Origin: Sporosarcina sp. BP05
GTDB lineage: Bacteria; Bacillota; Bacilli; Bacillales_A; Planococcaceae
Reading direction: 5' to 3'
Length of the DNA: 64,000 bases
Assembly: GCF_014282005.1 (NCBI RefSeq)
Contig: NZ_JACFTD010000013.1
Location: 1-64,000 of the forward strand
Position 1 is the stretch's first letter. Every line of letters starts with the position of its first letter. Shown here piece by piece: positions 8,631 through 18,041 of this stretch. The position numbers and the translations under genes are program-made. The notes beneath the pieces are model-generated. The model had not been told where the DNA came from and ran no database searches. It was given only the letters and a program-made list of their open reading frames with translations.

Positions 8631-10433
8631 TCACCCTTTTACCGAAGTAAGTTCCAAGAACTCCTCAACATCTTTAACGCATAGCGCTACACCTTTTGCC
8701 CAAAACTCTTGTTTCGTAATATCCTCACCTAGATGCTTCATCGCAAGGTCTTCGACACTCATAACCGCAGTGTCTCGTAAAAGCGCCATATATTTCTGCT
8801 CAAATCCTTCGCCATTTTCCAATGCTTTTGCATAGATACTTAGGGAGAACAAATAGCCGAACGTGTACGGGAAGTTATAGAATTGCACACCCGTAATGTA
8901 GAAATGAAGTTTCGACGCCCAAAAGTGTGGATGGACCGTATTAAGAGCGTCCCCGTAAGCCTCTTGCTGCGCTTCCGCCATTAACTCGTTCAATCTTTCA
9001 GCTGATACGATGCCATTTTTGCGTTCATCATAAAATCTCGTCTCAAAAAGGAATCTCGCATGAATATTCATAAAGAATGCAACACTGCGTTGAATTTTGT
9101 CTTCCAGTAGTGCAATCTTTTCATCCTTCGTTTCCGCAGCTTTAACGGCAGCATCCGCGACAATCATCTCTGCAAATGTCGATGCCGTTTCAGCCACTCC
9201 CATCGCATATTGGCGATTCATCCAATGGACTGGACGCAGTGCATATGAATGGAATGCGTGACCGAGTTCATGAGCAAGTGTTGCAACGTTCGACATCGTT
9301 CCGCTGTAAGTCATAAATATACGGGATTGCTCGGATGCTGGCATACCCGTACAAAAACCACCTGGACGTTTGTTCGGGCGATCTTCCGCCTCAATCCAGC
9401 TATCTTCAAACGCCTGACGAGAAAACCCTTCCAATTCCGGACCAAATTCTCTGAAATGTTTTAGGATGAATTCTGCACCTTCTTGATACGTCATCTTTTT
9501 TGTTGATGCTGTAACCGGTGCATCCATGTCATACCAATTCATCTTGTCAGTACCTAGCATTCTCGCTTTGACGTTCAAGTATTCTACAAACGGTGCTTTA
9601 TTTACACCAATTGCTCCCCACATTGCATCGAGTGTATCTTCACTCATTCTATTTCGGAGAAGCGGCTCTTTCAATACTGAATCCCAGCCCCGTTTTTTGT
9701 ATACTTCAAGCCTAAAGCCGGCAATATGATTTAATGCGGATGCGAAGAAGTCTTCTTTTCCTGCCCATGCTTCTTCCAATGCTTCAAATGAGCGTTTTCG
9801 CACATCTGCATTCTCATGAGAACTTAGGTTATTTGCCTGCCCAACGGAAAGCTCTTTTTCTTCCCCATCCAATTCGATTTTAATTTTAATCTCACCTACG
9901 AGCAAATCGTATAGCTGCCCCCAGCCATGATAGCCATCAACGCTAAGTGACGTGATCAAGCTCTCTTCTTCTTCAGATAGTTTTAAGTTGACCTCTTCAC
10001 GCCATTCATTCAGTACGAATGCAAATACCTTTAGTTCATCCGATTCCATTAACCCATTCCATGTATCTTCATCTGCTTTTGCAAGTGTTTGTCGGATTTT
10101 AAGCCCGATTGTAGAGAAGCGTGCCCCAAGAGAGCCTGTTTCGCCCTGCAGTTGCAATGCTTTTTTATCAGTTGTATCTGCCGCAAGGAAACACCCGATA
10201 ACGGCACCCGCCTGCGAAAGGTTTAGTGCAACCTCTTTTAATGATTCAATAAGGTCCACAACCTCTTTTGACGCACCAGCCGAACGAGGAACTTCAAATG
10301 CAGAAGCCGTTTCTTCTAATGATCCAAGCTTTTCTTTTACGCTATCCAAATGTGTCCGTAGTTCCATTGATCCACTTCCACCTTTAAAGAACACATCAAG
10401 ATCCCATACTTCAGAATACGTTTTTTGCTTCAC
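8631..10433 (-). CDS. pepF: Oligoendopeptidase F (M3 metallopeptidase)
   Basis: A 600-residue cytosolic zinc peptidase of family M3B. The HELGHAFHSYAL motif (about residue 380) carries the two zinc His residues and the catalytic Glu; the downstream glutamate that completes the site lies in the segment MGVAETASTFAEM. The N-terminal PepF helical domain covers roughly residues 20-200. I start it at GTG 10433 because AAGGGGG sits seven bases upstream; an ATG at 10454 would start before that ribosome binding site. PepF cleaves short peptides of about 7-17 residues and takes part in peptide recycling. The GNAT gene follows almost without gap. Confidence 0.94.
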   Translation of the reverse strand: MKQKTYSEVWDLDVFFKGGSGSMELRTHLDSVKEKLGSLEETASAFEVPRSAGASKEVVDLIESLKEVALNLSQAGAVIGCFLAADTTDKKALQLQGETGSLGARFSTIGLKIRQTLAKADEDTWNGLMESDELKVFAFVLNEWREEVNLKLSEEEESLITSLSVDGYHGWGQLYDLLVGEIKIKIELDGEEKELSVGQANNLSSHENADVRKRSFEALEEAWAGKEDFFASALNHIAGFRLEVYKKRGWDSVLKEPLLRNRMSEDTLDAMWGAIGVNKAPFVEYLNVKARMLGTDKMNWYDMDAPVTASTKKMTYQEGAEFILKHFREFGPELEGFSRQAFEDSWIEAEDRPNKRPGGFCTGMPASEQSRIFMTYSGTMSNVATLAHELGHAFHSYALRPVHWMNRQYAMGVAETASTFAEMIVADAAVKAAETKDEKIALLEDKIQRSVAFFMNIHARFLFETRFYDERKNGIVSAERLNELMAEAQQEAYGDALNTVHPHFWASKLHFYITGVQFYNFPYTFGYLFSLSIYAKALENGEGFEQKYMALLRDTAVMSVEDLAMKHLGEDITKQEFWAKGVALCVKDVEEFLELTSVKG

Positions 10434-10593
10434 TATTATTCCCCCTTGGTCCATTCTAAATTTTCTAAAAACACTCCTTGATTATAACATGAATCTTCGG
10501 TGTACGAAATTATGCAATTGTGACGGAAGGTTCATACTTTCTTTCGCAGGTTCCACGTTTCCTATGTATACTATTCAGTAGGAGGATTTTAAT

Positions 10594-11325
10594 ATGTTTA
10601 GAATTATAATTATGACCTTTTCGCTCATTGCAGTCGTTTTAGTCAATGCAGCTGCAAATATAATGCCTATCAATGGAAAAACGACCGGGGAAATCTCAAC
10701 TAGTTTACCGGTGTTATTTACACCTGCCGGGTATACCTTTTCAATTTGGGCAGTTATTTACCTGCTTCTCGCTATCTGGCTATACGGCTTCATGCGCAAC
10801 AAAGTAAATGTTGACCATGCTTTATTCAATCGGCGGGTCGTTTTGTTTGTGCTCAGCAGTCTATTAAATATCACTTGGGTTTTTCTCTGGCATTTCGGCT
10901 TTTTCGGATGGTCAATTGTTACCAACCTAGCGCTTCTTCTAACACTGTTAACCATTTATTTTACTTATTCTATAAAGGATAATCATTTTCAGGGTAGAGT
11001 TCCGATTGCTTTCTATCTAGGATGGTCTTTTGTCGCGACCATTGCGAATATCAGTTATGTCCTTACGTTACACGAGTGGTCTGGTTGGGGACTAAGTAAC
11101 CCGCTATGGACCGTTATCTATTTAACGATCGCTACAGCTATCGCACTTCATTTTTTATACCATTATGCGGATGTTGCATTTAGCACAGTCTTTATATGGG
11201 CATTTATAGGTATCACTGTGAAAAACGGTGCAGATGAACTATTCGTTTCCGCCGCAGCCCTATTTCTTGCTGCTACAATAGTAGGATTCATGTTCTTCAG
11301 AAGAAAAGCACTCACATTTAACTAA
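10594..11325 (+). CDS. TspO/MBR-related tryptophan-rich membrane protein
   Basis: A 243-residue integral membrane protein with about seven to eight hydrophobic segments. The segment FTPAGYTFSIWAVIYLLLAIWL (residues about 41-62, read in parts) and LLNITWVFLWHFGF resemble the P-A-x-x-F-x-x-V-W and W-x-x-F-F motifs of TspO/peripheral benzodiazepine receptor proteins, though it is longer than a classical five-helix TspO (about 160 residues). Such longer relatives are usually annotated as tryptophan-rich sensory proteins. Ligand and function are unknown. The ATG has AGGAGG at good distance. A family 2 repeat follows its stop codon directly. Confidence 0.75.
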   Translation: MFRIIIMTFSLIAVVLVNAAANIMPINGKTTGEISTSLPVLFTPAGYTFSIWAVIYLLLAIWLYGFMRNKVNVDHALFNRRVVLFVLSSLLNITWVFLWHFGFFGWSIVTNLALLLTLLTIYFTYSIKDNHFQGRVPIAFYLGWSFVATIANISYVLTLHEWSGWGLSNPLWTVIYLTIATAIALHFLYHYADVAFSTVFIWAFIGITVKNGADELFVSAAALFLAATIVGFMFFRRKALTFN

Positions 11326-11329
11326 CAAA

Positions 11330-11513
11330 AGCGCAAGGGCCTGTTCAGCCCCGACAAGCGCTGAAAGGCCTGTAAATAAAGGCGCTCCTTTTGCCTTTAC
11401 TTACAGGACAGAAGCGACAGAGGAAGGCAGCTTAGGATCGCGACATCCTGTCGCAATAGCTGCATGACCCACATCGTGTGGGCCTAGGGGCTAGGCACTG
11501 GAGTCTAGACACT
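11330..11513 (-). repeat. Family 2 hairpin repeat, copy 1
   Basis: Non-coding stretch built of short palindromes: 11369-11407 (CCTGTAA...TTACAGG), 11440-11454 (GCGAC-ATCCT-GTCGC) and 11468-11482 (CCCACA...TGTGGG). Its reverse complement begins GTGTCTAGACTCCAG and shares GTCATGCAGCT, ACAGGATGT and TAAGCTGC-like blocks with the element at 53124-53300. Related short intergenic repeats are common in Bacillales genomes. Confidence 0.8.
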
Positions 11514-11556
11514 AAAAAAATCGCCGTCCTCCCACATTGGGCAGAACGGCGATTTT
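11514..11556 (-). terminator. Intrinsic terminator of thiT
   Basis: AATCGCCGT pairs with ACGGCGATT; on the minus strand the stem is followed by seven T residues. It directly follows the thiT stop codon. Confidence 0.9.
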
Positions 11557-12114
11557 CTATTTCCGCTCTAATAGACGCGGTGCTGTAGTGAATAATATTG
11601 ACGCAACAATTGCTGATAAGATTATTGCAGGAATCATGTAACTAGCATTGTAAACGAGTGAATAAAGCCATACTGGTTGCCCAACAGGCGCGTATGATGC
11701 AAAGAATACAATTCCACCAATAAAGTGAATCAGAAAGCGTAAGAGTCCACCAATCACAGTACCTATTACGATAGCTACTACCATTGATCCTTTGTCGCCT
11801 TTTGCTCTACCACTTAACAGCCACGCGAGTGTAACGCCTGCCACCCCTACGAGCGCGTAAGCCACGAAGTAATCGAGCGCTGCTTGTATCACGTTTAGAA
11901 CATATCCACCCATCATCAGTTGCAGTAGACCGCTGACAAGGCCTGTCAGCATGCCGCCTACAATCCCCCATCTAAATGCCATGACAACAATTGGCAACAT
12001 CGACAGCGTAACGGAGCCACCTTGCGGCATTGAAAATCCGATTTTATCGAGAACAAATGAAATTGCACCTAAAATAGCTATTTCAAGTAAAAGTTGAAGT
12101 CTTTTCCGATCCAA
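11557..12114 (-). CDS. thiT: Thiamine ECF transporter S component ThiT
   Basis: A 185-residue membrane protein with about six hydrophobic helices, matching ThiT (YuaJ), the thiamine-binding S component that works with the shared energy-coupling module EcfA1A2T. The ThiT pattern AILGAISFVLDKIGFSMPQG with GGSVTLSMLPIVVMAFRWG is clear, and the TPP riboswitch upstream confirms the thiamine link. The frame opens as far as a GTG at 12168, but that lies in the riboswitch terminator; TTG 12114 has AGGGAGGAATTAA just ahead and gives the family length. Expression should fall when thiamine pyrophosphate is plentiful. The EcfAAT genes are not in this window. Confidence 0.95.
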   Translation of the reverse strand: MDRKRLQLLLEIAILGAISFVLDKIGFSMPQGGSVTLSMLPIVVMAFRWGIVGGMLTGLVSGLLQLMMGGYVLNVIQAALDYFVAYALVGVAGVTLAWLLSGRAKGDKGSMVVAIVIGTVIGGLLRFLIHFIGGIVFFASYAPVGQPVWLYSLVYNASYMIPAIILSAIVASILFTTAPRLLERK

Positions 12115-12149
12115 ATTAATTCCTCCCTTTCCTAGCTCAGCGAAAGATG

Positions 12150-12297
12150 TGGGCATAAAAAAAGACACCCCGAAATAGATGGGACATCGAATATGTCATT
12201 TTCCATCCACATTCCTACGCAAGAATAATCTTACAGGTTCTAAGGGTCAGGACGTCTTGTCCAATCTCAGCCAAATAGGCTCCCCCTGTGGTTCCAG
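12150..12297 (-). promoter_or_regulatory. TPP riboswitch with transcription terminator
   Basis: Read on the minus strand, the region contains the thi-box landmarks ACAGGGGGAGCC, GGCTGAGATTGGAC, GACCCTTAGAACCTG and a GTAGGAATGTGG-type end of the aptamer (about 12207-12297). The expression platform follows: GATGTCCC pairs (with G-U pairs) with GGGGTGTC, then seven T residues (12150-12185). TPP binding should favour termination before thiT. Confidence 0.93.
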
Positions 12298-12316
12298 TAA
12301 TTTAGTTGTCTAGTTC

Positions 12317-12345
12317 ATTGTATAAGATGGGGATCCTTTAAGCAA
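12317..12345 (-). promoter_or_regulatory. Sigma-A-type promoter for thiT leader
   Basis: On the minus strand TTGCTT (12340-12345), a 17-base spacer and TACAAT (12317-12322) lie just upstream of the TPP aptamer. Confidence 0.65.
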
Positions 12346-12401
12346 GATGATTAATAGGGATGCTACTATCCTATATAGTTAAAGTAAATGGAGGGATTCC
12401 T

Positions 12402-12743
12402 GTGTCGAACAATAAACTATTAGCTGCCCTATGCTATTTCAGTGTCTTCTTCACCCCTTTACTTGTACCTGTCATTGTTTATTTTGTTTCCGATGACCGT
12501 GAAGTAAAACACCATGCCAAACGCTCCCTCGTTTCACACCTTGTCCCTGTGGTACTTCTAATTGCAGGATTTATCATTTTTTCTTTTTCAATGTTTTCCT
12601 TTACCTATAGCATGGATGGAATGCCGAGTGGAAACTTTGGCTTTTGGCAATTAACACCTGTCTTATTCATGCTAGTTTACGGCCTACTGCTCATAGCTAT
12701 TCTAATTTGGAATGTGTTTCAAGGTGTTAAAGTATTGAAGTGA
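12402..12743 (+). CDS. DUF4870 domain-containing membrane protein
   Basis: A 113-residue protein with three hydrophobic segments. The N-terminal LLAALCYFSVFFTPLLVPVI followed by VKHHAKRSL is the typical DUF4870 (Tic20-like) layout. The GTG at 12402 is preferred because GGAGGGA lies at correct spacing; the longer reading from 12360 lacks a ribosome binding site. It is a small inner-membrane protein of unknown function. A short conserved-looking peptide gene and a terminator follow, so the two probably share a transcript. Confidence 0.8.
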   Translation: MSNNKLLAALCYFSVFFTPLLVPVIVYFVSDDREVKHHAKRSLVSHLVPVVLLIAGFIIFSFSMFSFTYSMDGMPSGNFGFWQLTPVLFMLVYGLLLIAILIWNVFQGVKVLK

Positions 12744-12806
12744 ATGTTTACAAAGTCGTTCCTTCGGGAAGAAAGTAAAATATGCTTTGTTTAGGGGTGA
12801 GCAGTA

Positions 12807-12923
12807 ATGAATATTGGAAAGTTAGTAAAAACCGCCATTAAGTTGGCACCTATCGTTTATCCGATTGTCCGAAAAGTAATGAAAGAAAAAAAAGCAACCA
12901 GCAACACAATTCCAAGAAAATAA
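12807..12923 (+). CDS. 38-residue basic peptide, hypothetical
   Basis: An ATG with AGGGGTGA seven bases ahead opens a 38-codon frame: start MNIGKLVKTAIKLAP, then VYPIVRKVMKEKKA and a polar tail. The first 27 residues form a likely amphipathic or hydrophobic helix and the end is basic. It sits between the DUF4870 gene and a strong terminator that begins eight bases after its stop, which supports it being the last gene of that unit. Function unknown; it is too short for homology claims from sequence alone. Confidence 0.6.
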   Translation: MNIGKLVKTAIKLAPIVYPIVRKVMKEKKATSNTIPRK

Positions 12924-12930
12924 TTCGACG

Positions 12931-12967
12931 GCCTGCAAACGTTTTTTAAGTTTGCAGGCTTTTTTGT
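12931..12967 (+). terminator. Intrinsic terminator
   Basis: GCCTGCAAAC pairs perfectly with GTTTGCAGGC and is followed by six or more T residues. Confidence 0.92.
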
Positions 12968-12986
12968 TCAGCTCATTATGATATAG

Positions 12987-13775
<789 letters not shown>

Positions 13776-13781
13776 TAATTA

Positions 13782-13838
13782 GAAAAGGTCTGTTTCTAGA
13801 AATCCAAAGTACTCGGATTTCCAAACAGACCTTTTCTT
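13782..13838. terminator. Bidirectional terminator between map and the helicase gene
   Basis: AAAAGGTCTGTTT pairs with AAACAGACCTTTT with an inner GAAATCC/GGATTTC stem; T runs occur on both strands and it separates convergent genes. Confidence 0.92.
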
Positions 13839-14979
13839 ATTTCTTTTTAGGAGCAGCAATTGTTTTTGAATTTCCTTCTGCTAAGTGTCCTTTATACCAC
13901 ACTTTTTGAACCGTTTTAATTCCCTTAGTCAACTTACGGTAATCCCGCTCTTCTGGGTATGACAACAATGTCAATACTTCCCCGTCTCCGCCTGCCCGTC
14001 CTGTTCTGCCTGAACGGTGTAAATATTGTTCAACCGTATGTGGCACGTCGATGTGAATCACATGCGTTAACCCATCAATGTCTAGCCCCCGTGCCGCAAG
14101 ATCTGTTGCTATCAAAATTTTCAACTCGCCTTTACGGAAACTATCCAGTGTTTGCTGTCTCTCAAATTTCGTCATTTCTGAATGAAGAACCGCAATCGGT
14201 GCTTCGTTATATTTGAGCTTCATTTCTTTCATGCGAAGCTGATCCACATTATTAATAAATGCAAGAGCACGAATTCCCTTCAAATAAGAAATCCCGCGCA
14301 GTACATCCGTTTTATCCCTTGCATCTGTCTTCACAAACGAATGGACAACCTTACCCGATTTCGGCATTTCTTCAGCGCCAACTTGGATACGAATTGGGTC
14401 ATTCATAAATTTGCTAGCGACAATTTCAATTTCATCCGTAATTGTTGCAGATACGGCAACAACTTGTCTTTCCGGATTTGCGGCTTCAATCATATTTTTT
14501 ACAGTGACGCGATGATCGCGCGCTAAAAGTTGATCGCCTTCATCAAGAACGATGTGACGAATATCGTGCATTTTCAACTTTCTAACCTTGATAAGTTCAG
14601 CTAAGCGACCAGGTGTCCCTACAACAATCGTTGGTTTTTTCTTCAATTGCTCAATTTGACGTTGCATATTGGCACCGCCAATTAATTGTGTAACCGTGAT
14701 ACCCGTTCCTGTTACCCATTCTCTGATAACGTTGACGATTTGCATCGACAGCTCCTGTGACGGCGTAATAATCAGCGCCTGCGTCTGTTTTTTATCGCCA
14801 TCAACCAACTGCATAAGTGGTAAGACAAATGCAAGAGTCTTACCTGATCCCGTCGGCGACTCTGCAACGATATCTTTACCCGCCAGCATTTCAGGGATCA
14901 TTTTCTCCTGGATTGGCATCTCGTACTCAAACTTCCATTTTTCTTTAAACATTTCGTCCATATTTTCTAAGAAGGACAT
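13837..14979 (-). CDS. yfmL: DEAD-box RNA helicase, YfmL-like
   Basis: A 380-residue helicase with two RecA-like domains and almost no extension. Motifs in order: PIQEKMIP (Q motif), ESPTGSGKTLAF (I), GGAN, GTPGRL (Ib), VLDEGDQLL (II, DEGD rather than DEAD), SAT (III), ATDLAARGLDI (V) and HRSGRTGRAG (VI). Size and motif spelling match B. subtilis YfmL, which is involved in 50S ribosome assembly in the cold. The ATG at 14979 has GTGGGG upstream; an ATG one codon earlier and a GTG at 14997 are also possible. It converges with map and follows no other gene closely. Confidence 0.9.
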   Translation of the reverse strand: MSFLENMDEMFKEKWKFEYEMPIQEKMIPEMLAGKDIVAESPTGSGKTLAFVLPLMQLVDGDKKQTQALIITPSQELSMQIVNVIREWVTGTGITVTQLIGGANMQRQIEQLKKKPTIVVGTPGRLAELIKVRKLKMHDIRHIVLDEGDQLLARDHRVTVKNMIEAANPERQVVAVSATITDEIEIVASKFMNDPIRIQVGAEEMPKSGKVVHSFVKTDARDKTDVLRGISYLKGIRALAFINNVDQLRMKEMKLKYNEAPIAVLHSEMTKFERQQTLDSFRKGELKILIATDLAARGLDIDGLTHVIHIDVPHTVEQYLHRSGRTGRAGGDGEVLTLLSYPEERDYRKLTKGIKTVQKVWYKGHLAEGNSKTIAAPKKK

Positions 14980-15056
14980 CATTATCCCCACTTTCACTCT
15001 ATTCCTTTCAGTTTATCATAATAGGCTCTGCTACACTCTATTTCTGACAAAACTGA

Positions 15057-16508
15057 TTAAGGTTTTCTCCGTGCGTTGACACGCTGTTCGAACGCGTATG
15101 CATAACCAATTAATTTAGGTTCAGTAAATGCTTTCCCTGAAAATGTAATACCAAACGGTTCACCTGCCTTGGAATAGGCTGCTGGAACGGTAACAGATGG
15201 ATAACCGGCTGCCGCTCCGAAACTGCATCCATGATCTTGTGGAAATACTAGTGCTTGAATAGTATGCTCATCAAATGCTTTGCCAAGTGCAATATCTCCA
15301 GCCAAATGACGATTACGAAGAAGCGCCTCAATATAAGCACGTTCCGTCAATGTTCCGCTTGTTCGCTCCACTTTTTCCAGCATTACTTGACCGAATTTTA
15401 ATGTTTCTTCTGCATGTTTATTGTTGAAATCGATAATATCGTATAATGTTCGAATCGGATTTGTTACCGGTGTCTTCCCCAAATACGCATTCAAGCACGC
15501 TTTGAATTCGTAGAGAAGCACGTTATAGCCAAGGTCATTTTCCATTGTTCTTAAGTCTAAATCATCTATAATTACGGCACCCGCCGCTTCAAGTTCTTTC
15601 AGCGCGGCATCAAAAAGGTTCAAACGTTCCGTAGATGCTTCTCGTTCAAAAATAGTTCGTGCAACGCCGAGACGGACACCTTCGAGCGCTCTTGTATCAA
15701 GAACAGACGTCCAGTCAATTCCTTCTAAACAGGATGCCCCTGCTGTTACAGGGTCTTCTGGATCCTTGCCAATCAGTAGACTGAATGTAATTGCTGCATC
15801 GTGTACAGTCCTTGCCATAGGTCCCGGAGTGTCCTGTGTGCTCGAAAGAGGAATCACTCCTGTACGACTGATTGTTCCCACAGTCGGCTTAATACCGACA
15901 AGCGAATTCTGCGCTGACGGATTAAGGATAGACCCCGTCGTCTCCGTACCGATTGCCACAGCTGCCATATTTGCGGCAATACCTGCACCAGCTCCCGAAC
16001 TCGATCCTCCAACTTCAAATAAACCATATGGATTATTCACTTGGCCTCCACGTGAACTCCAGCCATTGGTCATCCGATCTGACATAAAATTTGCCCACTC
16101 TGTCATATTCGTCTTGCCGAGAATTATGGCTCCCGCATCACGTAATTTCTTAACGAGAAAAGAATCTTCAACCGCATAGAAATCCTTAAGCGCAAGTGAC
16201 CCGCAGCTCGTATGCATCATGTCACGAGTCCCCATATTATCTTTCAATAGAATAGGAATACCATGAAGAAGTGAACGTATCCCTTTTTCGCGTCGTTCCA
16301 CGTCAAGTGCTCTGGCAATCTGCACAGCTTGTGGGTTCAACTCAAGCACTGCATTTATATTTTTATTCCTATGTGAGATTGTGTCAATATACATAAACGT
16401 AAGCTCTTCAGCCGTTAACTCTCCGCTACTCATTTTCTCCTGCATTGCAGAAATTGTTGCTTCATCTAGCCACTCGCTTTGAAGTTTTTTCAATTTGTCA
16501 TCTAGCAT
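15057..16508 (-). CDS. Amidase signature family hydrolase
   Basis: A 483-residue enzyme with the Ser-cis-Ser-Lys amidase fold. The catalytic lysine lies in HGIPILLKDNMGT (about residue 92) and the serine-glycine-rich loop in VGGSSSGAGAGIAANM; the nucleophile segment is GTETTGSILNPSA. It is distinct from the gatA gene at 54759, being adapted to small amides rather than Gln-tRNA. Similar paralogues in Bacillales are annotated as amidases of unknown substrate. The start ATG has GGGGGAATCCG upstream. A 60-base gap separates it from the helicase gene downstream on the same strand. Confidence 0.88.
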   Translation of the reverse strand: MLDDKLKKLQSEWLDEATISAMQEKMSSGELTAEELTFMYIDTISHRNKNINAVLELNPQAVQIARALDVERREKGIRSLLHGIPILLKDNMGTRDMMHTSCGSLALKDFYAVEDSFLVKKLRDAGAIILGKTNMTEWANFMSDRMTNGWSSRGGQVNNPYGLFEVGGSSSGAGAGIAANMAAVAIGTETTGSILNPSAQNSLVGIKPTVGTISRTGVIPLSSTQDTPGPMARTVHDAAITFSLLIGKDPEDPVTAGASCLEGIDWTSVLDTRALEGVRLGVARTIFEREASTERLNLFDAALKELEAAGAVIIDDLDLRTMENDLGYNVLLYEFKACLNAYLGKTPVTNPIRTLYDIIDFNNKHAEETLKFGQVMLEKVERTSGTLTERAYIEALLRNRHLAGDIALGKAFDEHTIQALVFPQDHGCSFGAAAGYPSVTVPAAYSKAGEPFGITFSGKAFTEPKLIGYAYAFEQRVNARRKP

Positions 16509-16876
16509 CGGATTCCCCCACCAATCTGAATCTTATGGTACTAGTTTACCTCAATTGGGTAAAGTTAACCTTCGATCAGGGGAGCTTTATCCCCCACTGG
16601 TTCTTCTTGTATCCTCGAAGACTTGAAGCGGGGACCTCACTGCCCGTTAATGCGGGATATACATAAAACAGTGACATGCAAATACGCCGGCTAGATGGAG
16701 TTGTTTAAGCCGACACGGTATTATGTAGTGGCGTTTAAACCATTATTTGTATTCCTTCAATCGTCCCATTTCAAACATAATAACCGTTAATTTTTCACAT
16801 CAGCAACCATATATGCGATAATTAGAATAGCAATTGGATGGAGATAATTTCTGTCCTATTCATGGAGGGATTTAGG
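16509..16876. other. Intergenic region with dyad symmetries, no gene recognised
   Basis: No convincing coding frame. The part 16555-16670 contains GGGGAGCTTTATCCCC and the GC-rich segments AGCGGGGACCTCACTGCCCG and TTAATGCGGGAT, which look like a structured or repeated intergenic element rather than random spacer. I found no second copy in this window. The end of the region holds the ribosome binding site of the next gene. Confidence 0.4.
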
Positions 16877-17935
16877 TTGACGATTTTCTTAACAGGTTCT
16901 ACTGGTTTTCTTGGTGGTAAATTACTAAATAACTTACTCGAAACAACTGATCATACATTATTCGTACTTGTTCGGGATATGGAAAAGGCTGAACGACTTG
17001 TGGCGGATCTTTCTGGGAATGCCGCTAACAGAATCAAGCTTTTTAATGGCGATATTACACAACCACTATTCGGACTTTCTGACGATGTCATTCAAGATTT
17101 GAAAGGCAAAGTCGACCTTTTTTATCACATCGCTGCTCTTGTAAAATTCGATGAGGAATTACGTGAAGAGCTCTTTGCGGTCAATTACGGTGGCACAGAA
17201 AACGCACTGGAATTAGCTAAGTTATTCAGAGTGAAACAATTCATTTATATCAGCACTGCTTACACAGTGGGGAAACGTGCGCATGGTGTGGAATCACTTT
17301 ACCCAATCGATGCGAACGTTCATAATCCTTATGAGGAGAGCAAAGTAAAATCCGAACACCTTGCCCTTTCCTATTCGGATTGTATGGATGTATCCATATT
17401 CCGTCCTTCAATTATTGTTGGTGATTCAGAAACAGGCGAAGCCGATTCCGAGTTCACCCTTTACGGTTTTATGCGGGCACTTGATGTGTTCAAGCGTCGT
17501 ATTGCTAGATCTGTTGACAAGGCTGACGTTATTTACCGTGTCGTCGGTAGTAAAAATGCAACATCGAACTTTGTTCCAGTCAATTACGTCGCTGATATTT
17601 TAGCATTGGCTGCAAGTAAAGCGGAAGCCGGCAAGATTTACAACATCACAAATCCCTCGCCTGCGACAAATTACAATCTTCTATCACTCATCAAAAACGC
17701 ACTCGATTTTCAGCAATTAGAAATCATCGAGAACGCAGAACCAGGAATGCTGACAGCTGACGAAGAGAGGCTGAACGGCATGATTAGCGTATTCAATGCC
17801 TACTTATCTCGTTCATTCGATTTCGATGACAGCAACACACAGCGGCTTATCGAAGGTACTAATATCAGGCATTTGGATATGGATGAACAAACAACGCGAT
17901 TAATCATTGAAGCTTATTTCGCCGTTTCAGAGTGA
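16877..17935 (+). CDS. Extended SDR family oxidoreductase (NAD(P)-binding, reductase-domain-like)
   Basis: A 352-residue protein. The N-terminal Rossmann motif TGSTGFLGG (residues 6-14) binds NAD(P), and YEESKVKSEHL carries the catalytic Tyr and Lys (about residues 155-165). The layout resembles thioester-reductase or male-sterility-like extended short-chain dehydrogenases that act on fatty acyl or sugar-like substrates. I start at TTG 16877, preceded by GGAGGGATTTAGG; a reading from 16838 would cover that ribosome binding site. Substrate is unknown. A terminator follows. It neighbours a fatty acid hydroxylase-like gene on the opposite strand, which is only suggestive of lipid metabolism. Confidence 0.85.
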   Translation: MTIFLTGSTGFLGGKLLNNLLETTDHTLFVLVRDMEKAERLVADLSGNAANRIKLFNGDITQPLFGLSDDVIQDLKGKVDLFYHIAALVKFDEELREELFAVNYGGTENALELAKLFRVKQFIYISTAYTVGKRAHGVESLYPIDANVHNPYEESKVKSEHLALSYSDCMDVSIFRPSIIVGDSETGEADSEFTLYGFMRALDVFKRRIARSVDKADVIYRVVGSKNATSNFVPVNYVADILALAASKAEAGKIYNITNPSPATNYNLLSLIKNALDFQQLEIIENAEPGMLTADEERLNGMISVFNAYLSRSFDFDDSNTQRLIEGTNIRHLDMDEQTTRLIIEAYFAVSE

Positions 17936-17945
17936 GATTTCATGA

Positions 17946-17991
17946 AAACAAAAATGGACTAAAACCGTAACAGGTTTAGTCCATTTTTTAT
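17946..17991 (+). terminator. Intrinsic terminator after the SDR gene
   Basis: AAAATGGACTAAA pairs with TTTAGTCCATTTT, followed by TT runs. Confidence 0.9.
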
Positions 17992-18041
17992 TGTGCAACC
18001 AGTTACTCAATTTCAATACTTCAACCTATATACTATGTCAC

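Noticed and set aside
10545..11325. Classical five-helix TspO protein
   Set aside because: The product is about 80 residues longer and has more helices, so I only call it TspO-related.
15057..16508. A second gatA copy
   Set aside because: No gatB or gatC next to it and the GatA-specific surroundings are missing; it belongs to general amidases.
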